Both the position numbers and the translations under genes were made by a program. A DNA stretch of 64,000 nt from Gammaproteobacteria bacterium (GTDB taxonomy: Bacteria; Pseudomonadota; Gammaproteobacteria; Enterobacterales; Permianibacteraceae): positions 310,001 to 374,000 of the forward strand of contig JACPFT010000001.1 of assembly GCA_016182845.1 (NCBI GenBank), given 5' to 3'. Shown here in pieces: positions 50,359 to 59,029 of the stretch. Position 1 is the first letter of the stretch; every line of letters starts with the position of its first letter. The notes beneath the pieces were generated by a model that saw only the letters and a program-made list of their open reading frames with translations, did no database searches and was not told the origin of the DNA.

Positions 50359-50991
50359 TCAAGACTGCACGCTAGCCAGCATCTGGACCAGAACGGCGAC
50401 GGAGCGCGTGTCCATCTTTTCCATGACGTGGGCGCGGTGAATTTCCACCGTGCGGGGACTCAAACCCAAAGTCTTGGCGATGACTTTGTTGGGCATGCCC
50501 TTGGCCGCCAAATCCAGGACCTCGCGTTCCCTCGGCGTCAATTTAGCCAGGCGCTCCTTGATGGCCGCATGGGTCTGCAAGACCTTCCGGTGTTCGGCAT
50601 CGCGCTCTAGGGCCTGATGCAGGCGATCCAGCAGGTCCTGGTCCCGAAAGGGCTTTTGCAGGAAATCGAAGGCACCCAGTTTCACCGCCTCCACCGCCAT
50701 GGGCACGTCGCCGTGGCCGGTGATGAAAATGATCGGCAACAGAGCACCGCGCTCGTTGAGCCTGGCCTGTAATTCCAAGCCGCTCATGCCCGGCATCCGC
50801 ACGTCCAGCAACAAACATCCCGGCCGCTTGTCGTTGAATGTGGCCAGGAATTCAGTGGCCGATGCATAGGCCTCCATGGGCAGGCCCACCGATTTGAGCA
50901 ACATGCACAAGGCATCGCGCACGGCGTCGTCGTCGTCGACCACGAATACCGTAGGCTTTTGTTCAGGCGATTTCGCTTCTGCGGAGGTCAT
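50359..50991 (-). CDS. fixJ: FixJ-family response regulator 2 (FixL partner)
   Basis: 210 residues: receiver (VFVVDDDDAVRDALCMLL; phospho-Asp in LLLDVRMPGMSG; FLQKPF) and a LuxR-type helix-turn-helix (LTPREREVLDLAAKGMPNKVIAKTLGLSPRTVEIHRAHVMEKM). The start is ATG 50991, five bases after the stop of the haem-PAS kinase gene, so the two form an operon. It should activate low-oxygen genes when phosphorylated; no FixK-type target sequence has been defined here. Confidence 0.92.
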   Translation of the reverse strand: MTSAEAKSPEQKPTVFVVDDDDAVRDALCMLLKSVGLPMEAYASATEFLATFNDKRPGCLLLDVRMPGMSGLELQARLNERGALLPIIFITGHGDVPMAVEAVKLGAFDFLQKPFRDQDLLDRLHQALERDAEHRKVLQTHAAIKERLAKLTPREREVLDLAAKGMPNKVIAKTLGLSPRTVEIHRAHVMEKMDTRSVAVLVQMLASVQS

Positions 50992-50996
50992 GGGGC

Positions 50997-52166
50997 TCAC
51001 TCGTCTTGCAAGGCCGGCAGCACCAGGCGGAAGGTGGCGCCGCCCTCGGTAGTCGGACAATAAATCAGATCGCCGCCATGGGCTCGGGCTATGGAGCGGC
51101 TGATGCACAGGCCTATGCCCAGTCCATTGGCCTTGGTGGTATGAAATGGTGTGAATAGTTTGGCCAACTGCGCCTCGTCCATCCCGCGCCCCCAGTCCTG
51201 CACGCGTACTTCAATTCCGCCCTCGGGGGCAAGGGAGGTGCGGATATGGACGGAACCATGTGCCGGCTTGCCCTCGGTCATGGCTTCCAGCCCGTTGCGG
51301 ATCAGATTCAGGACGATCTGTTGGATCTGGATGGGATCGCCGACGATTTCCGGTAGGTCAGGCGTCAGTTCCAGCACCAGGCCCAGATCGTGGATGCGCG
51401 CATCGACCTCGGCGAGCCTGGCGACGTCGGCCACCAAGGCGTTGCAATCCAGCACGGACTTCTCGCTCTCCCGCTGTTTGATCAGGCTGCGCAGACGACG
51501 AATCACCTCGCTGGCTCGCTGGGTCTGGGCCTCGATTTTTTCGAAGGCCTCGAGCAACTCCGCTGGCTCCGCCCGGGCGGACTGCAGCATGCGCTGGCAG
51601 GCCTGGGCATAGGTGGCGATGGCGGTCAGCGGCTGGTTGATCTCGTGGGCGATCCCCGTGGCCATTTCCCCGATGGTGGTCAAGCGGGCCATATGGGCCA
51701 GGCGCTCCCTATGTAGCCGCGCCTCGTCCTCCGCGCGTTGCAGCTCCTCCTCGGCTCTCTTGCGCTCGCTCAGGTCGCGGATAAGACCGACGAATCGCCG
51801 GTCCTTGCCCATGCGCGCTTCGCCGACCGCCAGGCTGATGGGAAACACCGAACCGTCCCGGCGCCGCGCCTGGACCTCGCGGCCTATGCCGATGATCCGC
51901 GCCTGGCCGGACTCCAGGTAATTGCCCAAGTAGGCATCGTGGGCATCGTGGTAGGGGGCGGGCATCAGCAGCTTGACATTGCGGCCCAGGACCTCGTCCT
52001 GCGAGTAGCCGAAAAGACGCTGGGCGCTGGCATTGAACGCCTCGATATGGCCCCGCGTGTCGATCACGATGATGGCATCCACCGCCGCATCCAGCAGCGC
52101 CAGGAACTTCGCCTCCCCGGGTTCCGACTTGTCGGGGGCGCATCCGTCTTTGCTTGTGAAATCCAT
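50997..52166 (-). CDS. fixL: Oxygen-sensing haem-PAS histidine kinase FixL
   Basis: 389 residues, soluble. PAS domain (about residues 20-135) with His76 in PYHDAHDAYL and Arg96 in IIGIGREV. These are 20 residues apart, as are the haem-binding His200 and O2-contacting Arg220 of Bradyrhizobium FixL. Then a coiled coil, HisKA with phospho-acceptor His174 (GIAHEINQPL), and HATPase_c (QIVLNLIRNGLEAM; DWGRGMD; GLGIGLCISRS). Unlike rhizobial FixL proteins with membrane helices, it is cytoplasmic. Haem-bound O2 should inhibit the kinase. It forms an operon with fixJ and is divergent from fnr. Confidence 0.9.
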   Translation of the reverse strand: MDFTSKDGCAPDKSEPGEAKFLALLDAAVDAIIVIDTRGHIEAFNASAQRLFGYSQDEVLGRNVKLLMPAPYHDAHDAYLGNYLESGQARIIGIGREVQARRRDGSVFPISLAVGEARMGKDRRFVGLIRDLSERKRAEEELQRAEDEARLHRERLAHMARLTTIGEMATGIAHEINQPLTAIATYAQACQRMLQSARAEPAELLEAFEKIEAQTQRASEVIRRLRSLIKQRESEKSVLDCNALVADVARLAEVDARIHDLGLVLELTPDLPEIVGDPIQIQQIVLNLIRNGLEAMTEGKPAHGSVHIRTSLAPEGGIEVRVQDWGRGMDEAQLAKLFTPFHTTKANGLGIGLCISRSIARAHGGDLIYCPTTEGGATFRLVLPALQDE

Positions 52167-52341
52167 GACTTGGATCGCTCGGTAACGAGGGGGTGGCCCC
52201 GGAACGGGCTTAGTGGCCTTCGCCTGAGCATAGTCAACTACGTAGTTTCCGCAATGCGCTTAGGCCGCCGCCCGGATAGGCCCCGCTTGGCGCCAGCTCT
52301 AGACTGGAATTGTCCGAACACGCCGACTCCCGGAGCACGCC

Positions 52342-53163
52342 ATGACCGCCATGGTTCCCCACATACCGGCCCGTAACATCCCGGTGAAGGTCAACATAGA
52401 ACACGCCGCGCCGCAGGGAAATGCGGCGAACAGGACGGATTGCGGCGATTGCGCCATTCGGCGCGACTGTCCCTTGTCGCTCATGGGTGGCGGCAAGGAC
52501 GGACTCACGCCATTTTTGCACTCCCGGCACCGAATTCTGAGCCGCAATGGCCATGTCTACCGTCAGAATTCCCCGATGCAATCCCTGTTCGTGGTGCGCA
52601 GCGGCTCGGTCAAGGCCTACCGCCTGAGCGAGGAGGGCGACGAGCTGGTGCTGGGCGACTATCTGCCCGGCGAAGTCCTGGGCATGGACGGCTGCGCCAA
52701 CGACGCCCATCAGTTCTCCACCGTGGCCTTGGAAACCACCTCGGTGTGTGAAATTCCCTACGGGCGTTTCATGGCCATGGCGAGCCATGCGCCTGAGCTG
52801 CAGAAGCGGGTCATGGCCCTGTTCGGCGCCGAACTGGAGCGCAGCCAACGCCTGCTCATGCTGATCAACAAGCACACGGCGGAACAGCGCATCGCGGCAT
52901 GGCTGCTGCAGTATTCCTCCCGTTTAACGCGCTTACGGCGTTCCCATCGTAGTTTCCAACTGAACTTGTTGCGTTCCGACATCGGCAATTTGTTGGGATT
53001 GACGCTGGAAACGGTCAGCCGCGTGTTAACCCGTATCCATCGCGCCGGAATCATCAAGCTGAACGGAAGGGCGGTCGAGCTGAACGATATCGACGCCTTG
53101 CAGCAACTCGCCGTGGGCGAGCGAATGCCCGAATCGAAACTCGCCTGCGTCGGCCATGCCTAG
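52342..53163 (+). CDS. fnr: FNR/Anr-type oxygen-responsive transcription regulator
   Basis: 273 residues, Crp/Fnr family. The N-terminal cysteines Cys34, Cys37 and Cys43 (CGDCAIRRDC) plus Cys136 (SVCEIP) reproduce the four [4Fe-4S] ligands of E. coli FNR (20, 23, 29, 122), with identical 93-residue spacing between the third and fourth. Cyclic-nucleotide-like beta-barrel, dimerisation helix, and helix-turn-helix DIGNLLGLTLETVSRVLTR with the E--SR residues that read TTGAT-N4-ATCAA. Oxygen destroys the cluster. It is the likely regulator of the FNR boxes across this window. Divergent from fixLJ, followed after 20 bp by a hibernation-like gene. Confidence 0.95.
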   Translation: MTAMVPHIPARNIPVKVNIEHAAPQGNAANRTDCGDCAIRRDCPLSLMGGGKDGLTPFLHSRHRILSRNGHVYRQNSPMQSLFVVRSGSVKAYRLSEEGDELVLGDYLPGEVLGMDGCANDAHQFSTVALETTSVCEIPYGRFMAMASHAPELQKRVMALFGAELERSQRLLMLINKHTAEQRIAAWLLQYSSRLTRLRRSHRSFQLNLLRSDIGNLLGLTLETVSRVLTRIHRAGIIKLNGRAVELNDIDALQQLAVGERMPESKLACVGHA

Positions 53164-53183
53164 GGCCTATTGCGGAGGTCGTC

Positions 53184-53543
53184 ATGAACACTTGCATCCG
53201 TGTCATCTACGACAATGTGCCTTACACGGATTCCTTGGATACCCGCGTTCGGCGTGACAGCGCCAGGCTCAGCGAGGAATTCCCCGCCGTGCAAGCCTGT
53301 ACCGTGACCCTGTCGCGCTCGGTGTACATCGGCGAGAAACGTCCGCGCTACCATGTGCTGGTCAAGGTCCTCGCCGACCAGGCGTCATACCGTTGCGCGC
53401 GCAGGATCCGGGTCGAACGTTACGGCCAGGAGCCAGCCACGGTGCTCGCCCGCGCCTTCCTGGGCATAGCGGCGCTTATCGTGAATGCCAAGCCTTTGGA
53501 AGGGCCCGGGGGCTCTCCTTTCGGCGCGGCCGCCGCGATCTAA
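53184..53543 (+). CDS. Ribosome hibernation factor-like protein (HPF/RaiA family, short)
   Basis: 119 residues. The fold pattern (beta-alpha-beta-beta-beta-alpha) and segments such as LDTRVRRDSARLSEEFPAVQACTVTLSRS and YHVLVKVLADQ resemble the S30EA/RaiA domain, without the C-terminal dimerisation domain of long HPF. Residues 98-119 are low in complexity. CGGAGG precedes ATG 53184. The link to fnr fits ribosome protection at low oxygen. Family placement is by eye. Confidence 0.65.
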   Translation: MNTCIRVIYDNVPYTDSLDTRVRRDSARLSEEFPAVQACTVTLSRSVYIGEKRPRYHVLVKVLADQASYRCARRIRVERYGQEPATVLARAFLGIAALIVNAKPLEGPGGSPFGAAAAI

Positions 53544-53586
53544 GGCGAATTTGATCTCGCACCAGGTCCAAGCGGCGCGGAGGCTT

Positions 53587-54507
53587 ATGCTGATTACCAT
53601 GAATCATCCGCCACTTCTATTCTGTGTCGACGGCAATGCCGGCTTGGCCGAGGGCCTGGTCCGCGAACTGGGCGCCGAAGCGGGGGAGTTCGCCCATCGG
53701 CAATTCCCGGACGGCGAGAGCTATGTACGCCTGCTCAGCGACTGCAAGGACCGCCATGTGCTGCTGGTGTGCAGCCTGGATCGGCCGGACAGCCGCAGCC
53801 TGCCGCTCTGGTTCCTGGCCGACACGGCCCGGGAACTGGGCGCGGCCTCGGTGGGCCTGGTGGCGCCTTATCTGGCCTACATGCGCCAGGACACGCGCTT
53901 CGCGCCCGGCGAGGCCGTGAATGCTCGCCTGTATGCGAGCTATCTCGCCCCCCATTTCGATTGGCTGGTCACGGTCGATCCTCATCTGCACCGCTATGCC
54001 TCCCTGGCGGAGGTCTATACGCTGCCACACCGGGTCGTGGCGGCGGCGCCCCTGTTGGCGGCCTATGTGCGCGAGCGGATTTCCCATCCCCTGCTGATCG
54101 GCCCGGACGCCGAGAGCGAGCAATGGGTCGCCGCCGTGGCCGCCGCCGCCGACGCGCCTTACCGGGTTCTGCGCAAGGAGCGCCTGGGCGACCGGCGGGT
54201 ACGCGTAAGCCTGCCCGAGCCGCTGGCCTGGGATCATCATCGCCCGGTCCTGGTGGACGACATCATCGCCAGCGGCCATACCTTATTGGAAACCATCGCC
54301 CAGTTGCGTGCGGCAGGGGCGCGGGCGCCGGTCTGCCTGGCCGTGCATGGCCTCTTCGCGGACCAGGCCTATGAGCGCCTGCTGACGGCCGGGGCGGCCC
54401 ATGTCGTGACCAGCAACAGCATCGTCCATGTCAGCAATGCCCTGGATTTGAGCGCGGCCCTGGCCGGCGCCGTGCGCGAGCTGTGTCCCGCCTTCCGAAC
54501 CACTTAG
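53587..54507 (+). CDS. Ribose-phosphate pyrophosphokinase (PRPP synthase-like)
   Basis: About 306 residues. PRPP synthase fold with FADxxxP-type segments (QFPDGESYVRL), the flexible-loop/active-site region APYLAYMRQDTRF and VDPHLHRY, and the PRPP loop PVLVDDIIASGHTL. ATG 53587 (MLITMNHPP) has GGAGG three bases ahead; ATG 53599 is also possible. It is a divergent member, not the housekeeping prs, and forms a pair with the AMP/thymidine phosphorylase at 22.8 kb found near it in other genomes. The beta-CASP gene follows after 37 bp. Confidence 0.85.
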   Translation: MLITMNHPPLLFCVDGNAGLAEGLVRELGAEAGEFAHRQFPDGESYVRLLSDCKDRHVLLVCSLDRPDSRSLPLWFLADTARELGAASVGLVAPYLAYMRQDTRFAPGEAVNARLYASYLAPHFDWLVTVDPHLHRYASLAEVYTLPHRVVAAAPLLAAYVRERISHPLLIGPDAESEQWVAAVAAAADAPYRVLRKERLGDRRVRVSLPEPLAWDHHRPVLVDDIIASGHTLLETIAQLRAAGARAPVCLAVHGLFADQAYERLLTAGAAHVVTSNSIVHVSNALDLSAALAGAVRELCPAFRTT

Positions 54508-54544
54508 CGGCGCCGCGCAGGCGCCGCGACACGAGGAGACGTTC

Positions 54545-55900
54545 ATGCAACTGAGCTTCTACGGCGCCGTGGGCACGGTGACCGGTTCGCGTTATCTGCT
54601 CAGCCATGGCCAGCACCGGCTCCTGGTGGACTGCGGCCTGTTCCAGGGTGTGAAGAACCTGCGCCAGCGGAACTGGCGAGCCTTCCCGGTACCGCCCGGG
54701 GACATCGACGCCGTCGTACTGACCCATGCCCATCTGGATCACAGCGGCTATCTGCCGCGCCTGGTGCGCGAGGGCTTCCGGGGGCCGATCTATTGCACGC
54801 CGGCGAGCCGGGAGTTGGCGGAGATCCTGCTGCGCGACAGCGGGCATCTGCAAGAGGAAGACGCCGAGCGCGCCAACCGTCACGGCTACAGCAAGCACAA
54901 GCCCGCCGAACCGCTCTACACCCTGGAGGAGGCCGAGGCCAGCCTGCGCCAATTCAAGGCCCAGGACTTCCACGAGGCCTTCGAGGTCGGGCCCTTCCGC
55001 GTACGCTACCTGCATGCCGGGCATATCCTGGGCGCGGCCTGCGTCTTGGTGGAATGCGCCGGAAAGCGCGTCTTTTTCAGCGGCGATCTGGGCCGCAGCG
55101 TCGATCCGGTCATGCGCCCGCCGGAGCCGCCTAGCCGCTGCGATTACCTGATCGTGGAATCCACCTATGGCGATCTGCGCCATCCGGCGGAGGACACGGA
55201 GGCGCGGATCGGCGCCATCGTGCGCGAGACCGCCGCGAAGGGCGGCACGGTGCTCCTGCCGGCCTTCGCGGTGGGCCGTGCCCAGACCTTGCTGCACCTA
55301 CTTACCCGACTGCGCGCCGCCGAGGCCATCCCGGCCGTTCCGGTCTACCTGGACAGCCCCATGGCCATCGACGTCACCGAGGTGTTCTGCCGCTACCGCG
55401 AGGAGCATCGGCTCAGCCAGGCCGAGTGCCGCGCGCTCTGCGAGGGCGTGCGCTATGTGCGCACCGGCGAGGAGTCGGAGCGCGTCAGCGCCAATACCCA
55501 CCCCAAGGTCATCGTGGCCGGCGCCGGCATGCTCACCGGCGGGCGCATCCTGCACCATATCAAGGCCTTCGGCAGCCACCGTTCCACGGCCCTGGTGATC
55601 ACCGGCTTCCAGGCCGAGGGTACGCGCGGCCATGCGCTGCTGCACGGCGCCGACCATCTCAAGCTCTATGGCGAGTACGTGCCCATCAACTGCCGCCTGG
55701 AGCTGCTGGAAGGCCTGTCGGCCCATGCCGATCACGTCGAGATCGGCGACTGGCTGTCGACCCTGGACGAGGCGCCCCGGCGCGTCTATGTCACCCACGG
55801 CGAGCCGGTGGCCGCCGATCGCATGCGCCGCTATCTGCACGAGCGTTTTGGCTGGCGGGCAGAAGTGCCCGAGTACGGCGACGTGGTCGAGTTGATTTAA
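54545..55900 (+). CDS. Beta-CASP metallo-beta-lactamase RNase
   Basis: 451 residues. The metallo-beta-lactamase domain has the zinc motif THAHLDHSGYLPRL and DCGLFQG; the beta-CASP insertion and the RMMBL C-terminal part include FSGDLGRSVDPV, VESTYGD, VIVAGAGMLTGGRI, GLSAHADHVE and VYVTHGEP. This resembles CPSF73-like/archaeal and bacterial exo- or endoribonucleases. Probably involved in RNA turnover alongside the PRPP synthase. It ends four bases into the convergent ligase gene. Confidence 0.9.
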   Translation: MQLSFYGAVGTVTGSRYLLSHGQHRLLVDCGLFQGVKNLRQRNWRAFPVPPGDIDAVVLTHAHLDHSGYLPRLVREGFRGPIYCTPASRELAEILLRDSGHLQEEDAERANRHGYSKHKPAEPLYTLEEAEASLRQFKAQDFHEAFEVGPFRVRYLHAGHILGAACVLVECAGKRVFFSGDLGRSVDPVMRPPEPPSRCDYLIVESTYGDLRHPAEDTEARIGAIVRETAAKGGTVLLPAFAVGRAQTLLHLLTRLRAAEAIPAVPVYLDSPMAIDVTEVFCRYREEHRLSQAECRALCEGVRYVRTGEESERVSANTHPKVIVAGAGMLTGGRILHHIKAFGSHRSTALVITGFQAEGTRGHALLHGADHLKLYGEYVPINCRLELLEGLSAHADHVEIGDWLSTLDEAPRRVYVTHGEPVAADRMRRYLHERFGWRAEVPEYGDVVELI

Positions 55901-58713
55901 GGCGGCGGGCGGGCCTCCAGATCCGGCTCGCCGCAGTGGCGCAGAATGAAGTCGCGGGCCTGGTTGCGCAGGCTCAGTGCGGCGCTCCAATCGTCGCCGC
56001 CGGCCTCGCGGCGCAGGGCCGGGCCGATGCGGACCCGGATCCGCCCCGGACGCGGGAACCAGCTGCTGCCGCGCAGCACGTCGCGGCTGCCTCCCAGGGC
56101 GACGGGCAGGAGGGACCGGCCGCTCTGGGCGGCGGCCAGGAAGGCGCCCATGCGAAACGGCGCGAGGCCGGGCACGCGGCTGAACGTGCCCTCCACGAAG
56201 AACAGCAAGGCCCCCTCGGCCTGGGCCCCCAGGCGCCGGGCGGCGGCCACCGCCTGCTCGGCATCGCCGCGCGCTACGAAGATGGCCCCCAGGCGGCGTA
56301 GCGGCCAACGCAGATACCAATGCCGACTCAGTTCCTCCTTGGCCAGTACCGCGTAAGGCCGAGGCAGCAGGGCCATCAACACCAGGGCATCCACATAGCT
56401 CGCGTGATTGACCGCCAGGATGCACGTGCCCGCCGCTTCCAAGCGTTCTTCCCCCTCCAGGCTCAGGCGCACGCCCGTCGTGAAAGCCAGGAGCCGTAAC
56501 AGGCCGCGCAGCGCCTGGTGACGCACGTCCGCGCCAGGCAGCAACAAGGCCAGCAGCCAGGCCGGCAGGGCCAGGAGGCCGAACCAGGTCCAGGCATAGC
56601 CCGCGTAAGCCAGGGCAGCCAGATCGCGCAGGCGCGTGGTCAGCCAGGGCCACAGCCGGCGCAGGGCCAGGCGCGCCAGAGGCCGGGCCAGCCCCCGGCG
56701 GCCCCCGAGACTCCCGGACTCGTAGAGCTCGCGGCAGGCGGCGCGGCGCAGCTTGCCGCTGGAGGTCTTGAGCACACTGCCCGGCGGCACCAGGGCCACC
56801 GCGTCCGGCGGCATGGCGATATGCTCCAGGACCACGGCGTTGACGGCCTGGCGCAGGGTCTGCAAGGCCGCCGCCTCCCGTTCCCGGGTCTCGGCCATGA
56901 CCACCAGGCGCTCCGTGCCCTGGCGCGGGTCCATGCTGCCGAACACCGCGACCCGACCTCGGCGCATACCCGGGAGCCGACCTATGGCCGTTTCCAGATC
57001 CTGGGGATGGATATTGCGCCCGGCGCGGATGATGAGGTCCTTGCCGCGCCCGGTGATGTAGAGCTCGCCGCCGGCCACGAAGCCCAGATCGCCGGTCTCC
57101 AGCCAGCCGTCCTGAAACAGCCGGGCGCTAGCTTGCGGGTTGCGGTAGTAGCCGCTGGTGGCGCCGGGACTCTGGAACTGCACCCGGCCCTGACGCCATT
57201 CCGGCAGTTCGCGGTTCTGGGCGTCGGCGATGCGCAACTCGCAGCCGGGCAGGGGCAGACCACAGGACAGCAAGCAGGTCCGCCCGGGCGCATCGTCGCG
57301 CGCCGGCTCCACCCGGCCGCCGGTCTGCAGGGCATCGCGATCCACGCACAAGCGCCGCGCCGGCCGGCCCGGGGGCGGAAAACTCAAGCCCAGGCAAGCC
57401 TCGGCCAGGCCATAGACCGGCAGCACCGCGTCGGGGCGCAGGCCGCTGGCCGCGAAGCGCGCCTGGAAGCCTTGCAAGGTCTCCGGCGACACCGGCTCCG
57501 CGCCGTTGAAGGCCAGGCGCCAGGCGGACAGATCCAGGCCCTGAAGCTCCTCCTCCGCGATGCGCGTCAAACAGAGCTCGTAGGCGAAATTCGGCGCCGC
57601 CGAGATCGTGCCCCGGTAGCGATGCAAGGCCCACAGCCAGCGCGCCGGCCGTGCCAGGAAATCCTGGGGCGCCATCAAGACCAGCAGGCAGCCGTGGTAG
57701 AGACTGCCCAGCCAGGCCCCGATCAGCCCCATGTCGTGGTAGAGCGGCAGCCAGCTGACAAAGACATCGTTCGGCCTGGCGCCCGCGGCCTGGCCCATGG
57801 CACGGATATTGGCCAGCAGTTGGGCATGGCTCAGGATCACGCCCTTAGGCGCCGCCGTACTGCCCGAGGTGTATTGCAGCAAGGCGATGTCGCCGGGCGC
57901 GGGGCAGGGCAGGAGCTCCGCCTCCGGCGCCGCCAAGAGCTCCTCGGGCGTGACCAGGGCGCGTAAACCGCTGGCGAGGCTCCGCACCAGGCCGGCGCGG
58001 GCCTTGAGCACGGGGGGAACGAGCAACAGCCGTGCCTGACAGTTGTCCAGGATGCCCAGCTGTCGTTCCAGGTAATCGGCGAGCGCGGTGTAATGGGCCG
58101 GCGGGTAGAGCGGCGTGGGAATGCCTCCGGCCAGGAGTATGCCCAGGAAGCAGGGGAAATAATCCGCCTCGGTGGGCAACATCAGTGCCACGGGCTCGCC
58201 CGGCGTGATGCCCCGATTGGCGAGGCCCTGGGCGACGCAACGTGCCTGACGGCGCAGCTCGCCGTAGCTCAAGGCCAGGCCGGCCCGCTCGCCGTCGTCC
58301 ATCTGCAGATGGCAGCGCTCCGGGTGGCGGGCGCAATGCCAGTCCAAGACCTCGGGCAAGCTGGCGGCGCCGAGCGGCAGCCCATCGCTTTCCCCGACGG
58401 ACTCAGGCAGTGCCCGGAGCTCATCGACGTGGCGCTGGCGGCTCGACCCGCGAGAGAGCAGGGCGCGCACCAGGTCCCGCGCGCTGACCATTTGGTTCAA
58501 GCTCTGGCCGGGCAGGCTCAACGCGAAGCGGCGTTCGCAGCGTGCCACCAGCTCCAGGCGCGACAGGCTGTCCAGCCCCAGCTCCTGGTCGAAGCGGCTG
58601 TCCAGCTCGGCGGTCGGGCGATGTGCGGCCTCGGGATGCAGCTCGGCGAGCAGGCGCCGGAGCTCGGCCATAACGCCATCGGCGGCTCGCGTACTGTCCA
58701 GGCTCGAGCTCAT
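55897..58713 (-). CDS. Fusion: acyl carrier + acyl-AMP ligase + PlsC-type acyltransferase
   Basis: 938 residues in three parts. Residues 1-90: acyl carrier-like domain with the phosphopantetheine serine in GLDSLSRLEL. About 115-660: fatty acyl-AMP ligase-type adenylation domain (LLQYTSGSTAAPKGVILSH, SWLPLYHDMGLIG, VPGSVLKTSSGKLRR-type end). About 680-760: one or two hydrophobic segments. About 770-935: 1-acylglycerol-phosphate acyltransferase domain with NHASYVDAL (HX4D) and FVEGTFSR. It could activate a fatty acid, hold it on its own carrier and transfer it to a lipid or sugar. ATG 58713 has GAGGG seven bases ahead. The substrate is unknown. Confidence 0.88.
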   Translation of the reverse strand: MSSSLDSTRAADGVMAELRRLLAELHPEAAHRPTAELDSRFDQELGLDSLSRLELVARCERRFALSLPGQSLNQMVSARDLVRALLSRGSSRQRHVDELRALPESVGESDGLPLGAASLPEVLDWHCARHPERCHLQMDDGERAGLALSYGELRRQARCVAQGLANRGITPGEPVALMLPTEADYFPCFLGILLAGGIPTPLYPPAHYTALADYLERQLGILDNCQARLLLVPPVLKARAGLVRSLASGLRALVTPEELLAAPEAELLPCPAPGDIALLQYTSGSTAAPKGVILSHAQLLANIRAMGQAAGARPNDVFVSWLPLYHDMGLIGAWLGSLYHGCLLVLMAPQDFLARPARWLWALHRYRGTISAAPNFAYELCLTRIAEEELQGLDLSAWRLAFNGAEPVSPETLQGFQARFAASGLRPDAVLPVYGLAEACLGLSFPPPGRPARRLCVDRDALQTGGRVEPARDDAPGRTCLLSCGLPLPGCELRIADAQNRELPEWRQGRVQFQSPGATSGYYRNPQASARLFQDGWLETGDLGFVAGGELYITGRGKDLIIRAGRNIHPQDLETAIGRLPGMRRGRVAVFGSMDPRQGTERLVVMAETREREAAALQTLRQAVNAVVLEHIAMPPDAVALVPPGSVLKTSSGKLRRAACRELYESGSLGGRRGLARPLARLALRRLWPWLTTRLRDLAALAYAGYAWTWFGLLALPAWLLALLLPGADVRHQALRGLLRLLAFTTGVRLSLEGEERLEAAGTCILAVNHASYVDALVLMALLPRPYAVLAKEELSRHWYLRWPLRRLGAIFVARGDAEQAVAAARRLGAQAEGALLFFVEGTFSRVPGLAPFRMGAFLAAAQSGRSLLPVALGGSRDVLRGSSWFPRPGRIRVRIGPALRREAGGDDWSAALSLRNQARDFILRHCGEPDLEARPPP

Positions 58714-58832
58714 TGCCACGCCCTCGCGAATTATCGTCGTTCAGGAAAGCCGTTCGCGCTTGTTCTTACTATAGCCCCAGCTTGACGGACGCTATCGAGC
58801 CGGCGCGTTGCCCGCGAATTCCTCGCGCCCGT

Positions 58833-58874
58833 CTGATGCCGATCAAGGTGGACCCTCTCGCTTGCTCTTAGGGT
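58833..58874 (+). promoter_or_regulatory. Class II FNR promoter of the CBS-domain gene
   Basis: FNR-type box CTGATGCCGATCAA (58833-58846; one mismatch) and -10 hexamer TAGGGT (58869-58874), with 29.5 bp from box centre to the first -10 base. Transcription should begin near 58881, giving an unusually long leader of about 150 nt before ATG 59030. Confidence 0.7.
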
Positions 58875-59029
58875 GAATCGATGCTTGGCGTCGACCACAA
58901 CCCGGCCGATGTCCGGCCCGCCGTGGCGGGTCGCCGTTCACGTGTTCGCTGGTTTCGATTGTCGGGAGAGAAGACTCGCCAAAGCACTGACGTCCATCAC
59001 TGCAGAAACCCTGACTGGAGGTACTGATC

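Noticed and set aside
53551-53591. TTGAT half-site plus TATGCT before the PRPP synthase gene as an FNR promoter
   Set aside because: Second half-site is poor (CACCA), the spacing is one base off, and the -10 would overlap the probable start codon.
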